Below are positions 7,716 through 13,919 of a stretch of DNA of 20,517 nucleotides, piece by piece. The stretch covers positions 1 to 20,517 of the IMG/VR virus record IMGVR_UViG_3300002760_000007, one strand, 5' to 3'. Each line of letters opens with the position of its first letter. Position 1 is the first letter of the stretch. The notes beneath the pieces are model-generated. The model was not told the DNA's origin and ran no database searches. It was given only the letters and a program-made list of their open reading frames with translations. Source of the DNA: a virus. The position numbers and the translations under genes are program-made.

Positions 7716-8721
7716 CTTTAATCTCCTTGAGCCCTGCCATCAATGCTTTCTTATCAAACACTGTGTCACTGGCGTTGATGTAGTCATCGATTACCTTGTC
7801 GTCAAGGCTGAAGATGCGGTTCTTAGGTATGTAACCGGATTCGAACTTGGGAAGTACATCCTCGAACACAAGTTCCAAGCTTTGTATAGGGTACTCAGCG
7901 AATATCTCATCCTTCAACCGTTGCTCAGTGTAAGAATCTAGCTTATCCATCTTCACACGGAGGATGGTGAAGAAATCTTCAAACTTGTGCTTCTTAGCAA
8001 GTTCAGGAATCTCATCAATGGTTCCCACGATATGTTTGATGCCTCTTCCGATAGGCTTTTTAATAAGCTCTATCTCTTGGTCGCGTATTACCAATTCGTG
8101 CACGAATTTTTGTGCGTTGGCTTCTCCGAAAGTATTAGAGTATGCTGTACCTAAAATAACAATGTTGTCATAGATTTTAGGTTTGTGGATGTGTCCGAGA
8201 AAGGCGAAAGGCTTCTTCTTAAAGTGCCATCTCTTTACACGGGCTTCATATGCATAGCTCCCATTGGAAACACATCCATCAAAACCAAAGTGACCAAACA
8301 CAGGGTTCTTAGTTTTCTTGAGGTCAGCGATGATTCTATCCTCGTCCTCGTAGTGGGGGATGAAATCAAAGTCTACCGCCCCAAGCCTAATGGTCTCAGT
8401 ATCTTTAACGATACGGGCTTTCTCCGAAAAGAGAGAAAGAATAGTATCTGAAGTTCCATCCTTACGAAGGGTGTCATGGTTACCTCTATTTACGATAATA
8501 TTTTTACATTCAATATTGTCTAACAAGTAACCAAAAGCGAGCAGTTCCTCACTTCTAGGGTTTCTACGCTCAAACACATCGCCATTGATAACGACGTGGG
8601 AACAGGGCTTACGATTAGCTAAATGGAGAAGAGTCTCCACTTGCGCATCGAGGAACCCAGGGAAATAATCTGCACGTAAATGCAAATCTGTAAGGATAAC
8701 AACTTTAGCGGGTTTCGACAT
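7702..8721 (-). CDS. gp47: Recombination nuclease subunit, Mre11/SbcD/gp47-like
   Basis: This calcineurin-like metallophosphoesterase is the nuclease partner of the gp46-like ATPase. The 339-aa protein shows all metal-ligand motifs in order: T-D-L-H-L (D12, H14), N-G-D-V-F (D48), R-G-N-H-D (N81, H82), G-H-F-G (H144) and G-H-I-H (H177, H179). T4 gp47 is 339 aa, the same length. It overlaps the polymerase gene end by 17 nt and the gp46 start by 14 nt, so the three are tightly co-translated. The complex would resect DNA ends to give 3' single strands for recombination-primed replication. Confidence 0.95.
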   Translation of the reverse strand: MSKPAKVVILTDLHLRADYFPGFLDAQVETLLHLANRKPCSHVVINGDVFERRNPRSEELLAFGYLLDNIECKNIIVNRGNHDTLRKDGTSDTILSLFSEKARIVKDTETIRLGAVDFDFIPHYEDEDRIIADLKKTKNPVFGHFGFDGCVSNGSYAYEARVKRWHFKKKPFAFLGHIHKPKIYDNIVILGTAYSNTFGEANAQKFVHELVIRDQEIELIKKPIGRGIKHIVGTIDEIPELAKKHKFEDFFTILRVKMDKLDSYTEQRLKDEIFAEYPIQSLELVFEDVLPKFESGYIPKNRIFSLDDKVIDDYINASDTVFDKKALMAGLKEIKDAVK

Positions 8722-10219
8722 AGTCTATAATTTCTGCTTTATTAAGCAACTGTCCTTTACCGTTAAACTCGACATCAATCATATCTCCAAAGGAGCGTCC
8801 TGCCTCAACATCAACGGCAAAAGGAACAACAAAGTCCAAACCATACAACCCTTTAAAATCTTCAGTACTCTCAAGAGCATAACGCATCAGTTCAACAACT
8901 TTCTGTAGGTCTTTCTTGGAGCATTGCACTTCAACTGAGTCGTGGACCGTAGCCAGAATCTGCGCGTCTAAACCTGTAGCTTCTAGGTATTTTTGCAAAC
9001 GCAGAATTGAGTGAAGCATTAAGTCCGAAGCGGAACTTTGGATTACAAAGTTCATACCTTGTCGCAGAGCGCGATACTGGTACTTCCTATTTGGGCTTGT
9101 TACATTGGGGAGGTGTCTCCTACGTCCAAAAATACTTACCGCGTAGCCGTTCTTCTTCACAAACTTATGTACGAAGTCAATCCAGTCAAAAACTTTTGGG
9201 AAGGAGTCTTGATAAGCTTTGAAAATATTCTTGCAGTATCCTACCGACTTACCTATCTGCTCAGATAGTTTGTGTGGACCCCCTCCGTAAACAATTAGAA
9301 AGCTAACACTCTTTGCAATCTGTCTTTCTTGCTTGGTGACATCCTTGGCATCCTTGCCAAATACAAGGGATGCCGTGAAGCTGTGCAAGTCCTGTCCGGA
9401 GTTAAACGCTTCGATAAGGTTTCTGTCCCTACAGCACTGAGCAAGTACTCGTAACTCTGCTTGAGAGAAGTCAGCGGCAACGAAGACTTTGTCCTTATCG
9501 GCTGTCATCATGCTTCGCAGATTGATTGGGTCATCTTCGTCAGGACGGGGTAAGGTGTGGAAGGAAATACCTTTACGGTCTTTGCCTACTGAGTACGTAG
9601 AACAACTCAGGCGACCCGTTACTACATTACCGAAGTTGTAACTAGAGTAAACTCTACCGTCCTCGTTGTAGGCGGTGGCTTTTTCAACCCCCTTAACATA
9701 TGTCTTGTGTTGCTTTACGCGACCTTTGTACTTAAGCAGTAGCTCAATATACTCTTTCGCATCTCCTGTAGCAGTAACAGCTACTTTCTGCAAATGAGCT
9801 TCAGTGATTGAGGGTGCTTTTGTTTTTTTGGAAAACTCCACGGCTTTTAACCCGAAACCTTCTTTAGAGAAGAGCAATAGACCCATGTCCGCGTTGGACT
9901 TCGGATTAACATCGTCAATCACTGATAGCTCGAAAAGCTTCGTTTCGAGCTCTCCAACCTCTTTGGTTAATAATTCGTCGAAACGAGATACACAGGCGGA
10001 GTCTACTAAAATGCCACGATGTTCTACGTCTGACGCTACGACAAGAATCTTTTTGAGGAGTTTTTCGTAAACGTGGTTTACCCCTTTCTTGTTCATTTCC
10101 ACAATCATGTTGGAGTGGGCGCGTAAAGTGAAATCCGCATCCATAGCGTTTCCCAACGCCATTTCGTCCAGTGGCATGTTTGCCCAATCATGGGTCCCTC
10201 CATCAGTTACTGTTAGCAT
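8705..10219 (-). CDS. polA: DNA polymerase I family, polymerase half with Exo III motif (split PolA)
   Basis: This 504-aa protein is the polymerase domain of a family A replicase. Motif A is at 250-257 (DFSQAELR). Motif B runs from R299 through K303 and F307 to Y311-G312. The G-R-R-R-H-L-P segment is at 365-371 and motif C is H426-D427-S428. Residue F307 matches E. coli Phe762. The first 35 residues are not polymerase: P-L-D-E-M ... A-M-D-A-D-F-T-L-R-A-H (D27) matches the Exo III end of a PolA 3'-5' exonuclease domain. The rest of that domain is in the gene at 11383-12354. The usual Exo III tyrosine is replaced by glycine. The start overlaps the 62-aa gene by 17 nt; a second in-frame ATG at residue 15 is possible. 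Confidence 0.93.
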   Translation of the reverse strand: MLTVTDGGTHDWANMPLDEMALGNAMDADFTLRAHSNMIVEMNKKGVNHVYEKLLKKILVVASDVEHRGILVDSACVSRFDELLTKEVGELETKLFELSVIDDVNPKSNADMGLLLFSKEGFGLKAVEFSKKTKAPSITEAHLQKVAVTATGDAKEYIELLLKYKGRVKQHKTYVKGVEKATAYNEDGRVYSSYNFGNVVTGRLSCSTYSVGKDRKGISFHTLPRPDEDDPINLRSMMTADKDKVFVAADFSQAELRVLAQCCRDRNLIEAFNSGQDLHSFTASLVFGKDAKDVTKQERQIAKSVSFLIVYGGGPHKLSEQIGKSVGYCKNIFKAYQDSFPKVFDWIDFVHKFVKKNGYAVSIFGRRRHLPNVTSPNRKYQYRALRQGMNFVIQSSASDLMLHSILRLQKYLEATGLDAQILATVHDSVEVQCSKKDLQKVVELMRYALESTEDFKGLYGLDFVVPFAVDVEAGRSFGDMIDVEFNGKGQLLNKAEIIDYVETR

Positions 10220-10391
10220 CTTTTAATTCTTTTATTATGTGTCCTAGTTCAAAAATCATATTAACGTAGTGTACGTTAGATTTATAATCCTGTTGGGTAA
10301 CTTCCCCCGCTTTCATAATAGCGTCGCGGTACTCATTTAGAGCACGAATTACCTCATCAATTAATCCGGGGGGGAGCCCACCTTTTATCAT
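10203..10391 (-). CDS. Small hypothetical protein between glutamine synthetase and polymerase
   Basis: The 62-aa protein has no family I recognise. It reads as two helices joined by a short polar loop (about 8-30 and 36-58), with charged and hydrophobic residues alternating as in a helical hairpin. Its start forms TAATG with the glutamine synthetase stop and its end overlaps the polymerase start by 17 nt. It is therefore locked into the operon by overlaps on both sides, which supports it being real. It lies inside the gap that splits PolA, and may have arrived with the glutamine synthetase or been there before. Confidence 0.65.
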   Translation of the reverse strand: MIKGGLPPGLIDEVIRALNEYRDAIMKAGEVTQQDYKSNVHYVNMIFELGHIIKELKDANSN

Positions 10392-11383
10392 TAGGCTAGA
10401 GTTTCCAAAAGCTTAGATGTTACAAGGTAAGGGTCACAAGTAGCTGCCGGACGACGGTCCTCAAAGTAACCACACTCATCAACGTGTACATGGGCTGGAA
10501 TACGAACGCTTGCGCTACGGTCACCGACACCCCAAGAAAATTCATCGTAACTAGATGTCTCGCATTCACCAGTAAGGCGTAGGTCGTTTCCTGCACCGTA
10601 GATGTTGATATGCTCTAAGTGAGTATCCTTCAACTTGTCCATCATTATCTCAATCTCCTTAAAACCACCTTTCTTGCGCGTCTTTTCAGTTGATACATTA
10701 ACATGACAGCCAGCACCGTTCAGACTTGGGTAAATCTTTGGGTGGTATGAGATTCTCATGTTAAACTTCTCACTGCCTTTTTGTAAGATGTAGCGCGACA
10801 TCCATAGGTCGTCGGATACTTTAAGAGCGGGTTCAGGGTTAGTTTGGTACTCCCATTGAGAAATCATTACTTCAGCATTACTACCGAACAAAGTGATGCC
10901 CGCTTTATCGCAGTTTACTAAATGCTCATCCGCAATTAAACGCCCAATAACATTACCTGCACCTACACCGCAGTAGAAATCTCCCTGCTTAATGTCTTCT
11001 GGTACAAGGGGTTGCATCATCGGGTCTACAAAAGTATACTCTTGCTCAAACCCGAAAAGAGTCTCTGTATCGATGTGCTGAAGTTCGGTATCAATTTGGG
11101 CAGCAAGCACGTTCCGCATATTAGATTCATGGGGAGTACCGTCAGGGTTCATAACCTCGCACAGTACCATGTAATTACCCTCATTAAAAGGGTTCTTGTA
11201 TAACCGTACCGGTTTTAGCTTTCGGTCAGAGTCTTCCAAATCTCCTTGTCCGGTGCTACCACCGTCAAAAGACCATTCAGGCAGTTCAGCCAAAGCGTAT
11301 TTTTCAGAAAAGACTCTCGTCTTTGAACGTAGTTGGGGCATATCTACAGACCCATCTAACCATATATATTCTACTGTAATCAT
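10391..11383 (-). CDS. glnII: Glutamine synthetase, GSII (eukaryote-type/GlnII) family
   Basis: Glutamine synthetase makes glutamine from glutamate, ammonia and ATP. The 330-aa protein matches the short GSII type along its length. Visible are the N-terminal W-S-F-D-G-G-S-T-G-Q (37-46), metal-site F-G-F-E-Q-E-Y (E113, E115), N-A-E-V with E171 and Q-W-E-Y, N-G-A-G-C-H (222-227), R-L-T-G-E-C-E-T, S-V-R-I-P (R294), and Y-F-E-D-R-R-P-A (306-313). The flap glutamate E275 is kept, but the preceding residue, normally His in R-L-T-G-x-H-E-T, is Cys274. Typical GSII is about 340-370 aa. Overlaps of TAATG on both sides place it cleanly in the operon, between the two parts of PolA. It may raise glutamine for nucleotide synthesis during infection (inference). 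Confidence 0.93.
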   Translation of the reverse strand: MITVEYIWLDGSVDMPQLRSKTRVFSEKYALAELPEWSFDGGSTGQGDLEDSDRKLKPVRLYKNPFNEGNYMVLCEVMNPDGTPHESNMRNVLAAQIDTELQHIDTETLFGFEQEYTFVDPMMQPLVPEDIKQGDFYCGVGAGNVIGRLIADEHLVNCDKAGITLFGSNAEVMISQWEYQTNPEPALKVSDDLWMSRYILQKGSEKFNMRISYHPKIYPSLNGAGCHVNVSTEKTRKKGGFKEIEIMMDKLKDTHLEHINIYGAGNDLRLTGECETSSYDEFSWGVGDRSASVRIPAHVHVDECGYFEDRRPAATCDPYLVTSKLLETLA

Positions 11384-12354
11384 TAAAATTTCTCCAATTC
11401 CTGGGGGAAGTACTCCTTCACTAAATCCATAAGACCATGAGGAAGATTTTCATCGAGTAGCGAGTGCATAATTTTTGTATCCCCAATATTGTGAAATTCA
11501 TTTATCCCATAGGTCTTCATGAATTTAATATCAAATTGGCAGTTATGAAAAATTTTCTCGATATTTTTATTTGCCATTAAAGCACTTAATCTTTGTTTGA
11601 TAAGTTCTTTGTCTACATCATCGAATGGACTTTCACGATGATTGATTGGTACGGTAAAAGCTTTATTTTCACCGTAAGAAAATGCTATAGTCGACATATC
11701 ATCCTTTTTAAAGTCGAGTCCAGTCGTCTCGATATCCGCGCCGAGGCAAGAGTATTGCTCTGCTAAATCCATCTGCTCATTAAACTCTGCGATGGTTTTA
11801 CAAAGTACATAACCCGTACCATCAAATTTATTTTTATTTAAAATGAACTTATCGTAGGCGTTGTTTACGTCCTGAACGAACAGCTTACGTAACTTAGGTT
11901 CGAGGAATACAAGCTCCGAGCTGTACGTAGGTACCACAGGGCATCCCTCGTACTCAAACTCTTTCCCCCGCTTATTAAATAGTCCAGACTTCTTGAGGAG
12001 CGTCTTCATAGCCACATTACCTAGAGGGATAATAAGCGTAGGCTTAATCTGTTCTAAATCCTCAAATAGAAAGGGTCTATGGGTATTATAGTCAGCAGTT
12101 GTTAAATCATCCTCTGAGGTATTAGGCTCTCGGATAGCCGGTATAAACTGATAACTACCTTGGGGTACTCCGGTCTTCGCGAGGAGAGTGCTGACAGCTG
12201 TATACTCATGGTCGCAGAAGTCGTAAAGGCTTCCGCGCTCACGATATTGGCAAGTAGTAATGAAAACAATTTTCTCATCGCCAACGCCTGTTGACGAATA
12301 ATCTTTTGTTTTTTCATCTTTCTCGAAATTTTGTAGTAATTTTTCTAAGTCCAT
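11383..12354 (-). CDS. UDG-like domain fused to 3'-5' exonuclease (Exo I-II), N-terminal half of split PolA
   Basis: The 323-aa protein has two parts. Residues about 27-165 resemble a family 4/5 uracil-DNA glycosylase fold (P-T-L-I-I-P-L-G-N-V-A then K-R-G-K and P-V-V-P-T-Y). However, the catalytic G-E-A-P-G motif is replaced (T-T-C-Q-Y, 33-37), and the H-P-S motif reads Y-S-S (144-146). It is therefore probably inactive and structural. Residues 200-323 are a DnaQ-type exonuclease with Exo I D207-I-E209 and Exo II H270-N-C-Q-F-D275. The protein stops just after G-L-M-D-L-V-K-E-Y, before Exo III. Exo III is found at the start of the polymerase gene at 8705-10219. The start follows a hexamer CATAAT by 5 nt and is first in the operon. 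Confidence 0.88.
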   Translation of the reverse strand: MDLEKLLQNFEKDEKTKDYSSTGVGDEKIVFITTCQYRERGSLYDFCDHEYTAVSTLLAKTGVPQGSYQFIPAIREPNTSEDDLTTADYNTHRPFLFEDLEQIKPTLIIPLGNVAMKTLLKKSGLFNKRGKEFEYEGCPVVPTYSSELVFLEPKLRKLFVQDVNNAYDKFILNKNKFDGTGYVLCKTIAEFNEQMDLAEQYSCLGADIETTGLDFKKDDMSTIAFSYGENKAFTVPINHRESPFDDVDKELIKQRLSALMANKNIEKIFHNCQFDIKFMKTYGINEFHNIGDTKIMHSLLDENLPHGLMDLVKEYFPQELEKF

Positions 12355-12369
12355 GTTCTATTATGGGTT
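12355..12369. promoter_or_regulatory. Overlapping bidirectional leaderless-type promoter
   Basis: Only 15 nt separate the two divergent ATGs. On the minus strand CATAAT (12360-12365) ends 5 nt before the ATG of the exonuclease gene. On the plus strand TATTAT (12359-12364) ends 5 nt before the ATG of the gp55-like gene. The two -10-like hexamers overlap by five bases in a near-symmetric TATTATG core. Neither side has room for a leader or a Shine-Dalgarno sequence, so both mRNAs should begin at or next to the ATG. Confidence 0.62.
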
Positions 12370-12738
12370 ATGGCGAAACGTAAAAAGAAGAAACATTATA
12401 TTGATAATAAGAAGTTTGAAGAGACCATTTTTAACTATTTGGAAAATCCAAAAGAGCATGAAGATGAGCTTATCGGGCAACTAGACTTATTAATTACAAG
12501 CATCCTTATATCCTTTAAATTTAAAGTTGAGTTTGATGATGCTAAACAAGAATGTTTCGTGTTGTCTTTGAAAGTCCTTAAAAACTTCACCCGCGAAAAG
12601 GGGTCGGCTTTCAATTACTTCACTACTGTTATAGTGAATAACCTGAAGCTTATTTATACTAAAAATAAGAAATATCAGGAAAAGATTCAACAGTACAGGG
12701 ACAAGAAGATTAAGTCTTTCCTCGAGGAGACTGGGTAG
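12370..12738 (+). CDS. gp55: Late-transcription sigma factor, T4 gp55-like
   Basis: The 122-aa basic protein matches the sigma region 2-like part of T4 gp55. A helix is followed by F-D-D-A-K-Q-E-C (55-62), then V-L-K-N-F-T-R-E-K-G-S-A-F-N-Y-F-T (69-85), V-N-N, and a K-K-Y basic helix. T4 gp55 has the same order (K-Q-E-M, H-N-F-D, N-P-H-A-Y-I-T, K-K-E-R-K-E). T4 gp55 (185 aa) directs RNA polymerase to late promoters that have only a -10 element. This version is shorter, lacking most of the gp55 C-terminus, where T4 carries its clamp-binding tail. It is on the opposite strand from the replication genes and shares their promoter region. Its 3' end overlaps the thioredoxin-like gene tail by 29 nt. 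Confidence 0.8.
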   Translation: MAKRKKKKHYIDNKKFEETIFNYLENPKEHEDELIGQLDLLITSILISFKFKVEFDDAKQECFVLSLKVLKNFTREKGSAFNYFTTVIVNNLKLIYTKNKKYQEKIQQYRDKKIKSFLEETG

Positions 12739-13039
12739 AGAAAAAGGAGTAAATCTTTGGATATTCTATATCCACTCTAACCTTTTTATTTACAAGATGA
12801 ACCAATGAAGGTGCCGATGTTATTGAAAACGATGCGAACGATTCAGGTAGGTCCCAGCTGTTTACTAGGTAAACGGTTTCGTGACCTTCTTGTTCTTTCC
12901 ATACGTCAGCACGTTCAAGAATCTTATCACACCAACCGCACCAAGTTGAGTAGTAGAGGACCGAAAAGTTTTTACGTTTACGGTCCTTCAGTACCTCATT
13001 CAACTCTTGCTCAGTTACTAGCTTGGTCAGACTTCTCAT
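12710..13039 (-). CDS. Thioredoxin/glutaredoxin-like protein
   Basis: The protein has a thioredoxin-type redox site W-C34-G-W-C37 after a core strand (S-V-L-Y-Y-S-T), and a cis-proline segment S-A-P77 about 40 residues later. At 109 aa it is thioredoxin-sized. The start is set at the second ATG (13039) because GGAG lies 6 nt upstream; the longer frame from 13087 adds 16 residues without a ribosome site and runs deep into the preceding gene. C-G-W-C differs from both thioredoxin C-G-P-C and glutaredoxin C-P-Y-C. It could reduce the C-terminal disulfide of NrdJ, but this is inference. It overlaps the acidic protein gene by 29 nt and the gp55-like gene tail by 29 nt on the other strand. Confidence 0.82.
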   Translation of the reverse strand: MRSLTKLVTEQELNEVLKDRKRKNFSVLYYSTWCGWCDKILERADVWKEQEGHETVYLVNSWDLPESFASFSITSAPSLVHLVNKKVRVDIEYPKIYSFFSTQSPRGKT

Positions 13040-13385
13040 TGTCTTCTCCACTAAACTCGCCCTCTGCCATTTCCATAGCAGCGTCAACTTGTTCGTCGCT
13101 CATTTGTTTCATGATTTCCTCTTTTTCTTCGTCCGTCATGTTCTCAACGCGTTCGTTTAGTTCAGCAGTAATTGCGTGGATGCCTTTGAAAAACAGGACA
13201 CGGGCTAAAGTGTCATTGGACATCTGTCCCCCTGTAAGAGCATTTTTTAGAGCGTCCCATTGGTCCGTCTCTTCTTTATTTAGTTTAATGTATAATTTCA
13301 TTTTTCGGTCTCCATCACGGAGTTTAAAGTTACCAAAATTATTGCCGTCAACAGCAAATGTTATTTTTTCTTTGTCGGCACTCAT
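13011..13385 (-). CDS. Hypothetical acidic protein, possible ribbon-helix-helix-like core
   Basis: I do not recognise this 124-aa protein. A short strand K-L-Y-I-K-L (about 30-35) is followed by two helices with S-N-D-T-L-A-R-V-L-F-F-K-G in between, loosely like a ribbon-helix-helix DNA-binding unit. The last 50 residues are very acidic and Met-rich (E-E-K-E-E-I-M ... G-E-D-N-E-K). The acidic tail could mimic DNA or bind a basic partner such as the gp55-like factor. The first ATG is chosen because a TATAAT hexamer ends exactly 5 nt before it. It overlaps the thioredoxin-like gene. Confidence 0.65.
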   Translation of the reverse strand: MSADKEKITFAVDGNNFGNFKLRDGDRKMKLYIKLNKEETDQWDALKNALTGGQMSNDTLARVLFFKGIHAITAELNERVENMTDEEKEEIMKQMSDEQVDAAMEMAEGEFSGEDNEKSDQASN

Positions 13386-13403
13386 ACCATATTATAGTAC
13401 CCC
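13386..13403. promoter_or_regulatory. Second overlapping bidirectional leaderless-type promoter
   Basis: The two divergent ATGs are 18 nt apart. On the minus strand TATAAT (13391-13396) ends 5 nt before the acidic protein start. On the plus strand TATAGT (13393-13398) ends 5 nt before the nuclease start. The hexamers share four bases (TATA). A minus-strand TTGACA at 13405-13410 is only 8 nt from the hexamer, so it cannot serve as a normal -35. Confidence 0.62.
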
Positions 13404-13919
13404 ATGTCAAAAAACATCGATTCAATTTTAGAATTTGGAGATTTCTCCAAAAAGAAGCGCGTTAACAGTAAGCGCAAGGGCAGTAACTTTGAGCGTAAAA
13501 TCGCTAAGCTACTGAATGAGAGGTTTGAGACTAAAGAGTTCAATAGGACTCCTGGTTCCGGAGCTTTCGCTACCACTCATAAGGACTTACCCGACCATCT
13601 ACGGATTCAAGGTGACCTTATCACTCCCGTTACTTTTCCATTTGTTATAGAATGTAAAAATGGGTATGACGTACAACTTGATGATTTGTTTAAACGAAAA
13701 AGCGATTTCAAAGCTTTCATCGCACAAGCTCAGAATGACGCCTCTCACGCTGATAAGGATTGGATGGTAATCTACCAGAAGACGAGGCGCATGGCTATTG
13801 TAATCGTCGGGAAGCCGTATCAGATTAAGCCGGAGCTAGTTCTAGACGGTCTTTACTTTATCTATCCTCTTAATGAGTTCTTGAAGCTGTCTAACGAAGT
13901 CTTCGGCTTTCATAGCTGA
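13404..13919 (+). CDS. PD-(D/E)XK nuclease, Holliday junction resolvase-like
   Basis: The 171-aa protein has the ordered catalytic elements of the PD-(D/E)XK fold. These are K-G-S-N-F-E30 in the first helix, then N-R-T-P-G-S-G-A-F as in archaeal-type resolvases. G-D71 and I-E83-C-K85 follow, then a helix with Q108-A-Q110. Size and order fit Hjc/RecU-like resolvases or VRR-type nucleases, which cut branched DNA. In this phage it could resolve recombination intermediates before packaging, the role of gp49 in T4. It starts with no leader or ribosome site, 5 nt after TATAGT. Its last 26 codons overlap, in antisense, the 3' end of the 823-aa gene. Confidence 0.82.
   Translation: MSKNIDSILEFGDFSKKKRVNSKRKGSNFERKIAKLLNERFETKEFNRTPGSGAFATTHKDLPDHLRIQGDLITPVTFPFVIECKNGYDVQLDDLFKRKSDFKAFIAQAQNDASHADKDWMVIYQKTRRMAIVIVGKPYQIKPELVLDGLYFIYPLNEFLKLSNEVFGFHS

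Noticed and set aside
8705-12354. Intein or group I intron as the cause of the PolA split
   Set aside because: The gap is fully coding with overlapping starts and stops. I see no intein splice-site residues, no LAGLIDADG or GIY-YIG/HNH homing nuclease and no room for an intron.
13040-13087. Longer N-terminus for the thioredoxin-like protein
   Set aside because: The upstream ATG has no ribosome site, while the ATG at 13039 has GGAG at the right distance and gives a normal thioredoxin length.
13405-13410. TTGACA as a -35 box for the acidic protein promoter
   Set aside because: Only 8 nt separate it from TATAAT, far from the 16-18 nt needed, and it lies over the start codon of the divergent gene.
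12805-13431. Long plus-strand reading frame (208 codons) across the thioredoxin-like and acidic protein genes
   Set aside because: It is Ser/Leu-rich antisense shadow, has no ribosome site, crosses the divergent promoter and overlaps two well-supported minus-strand genes.
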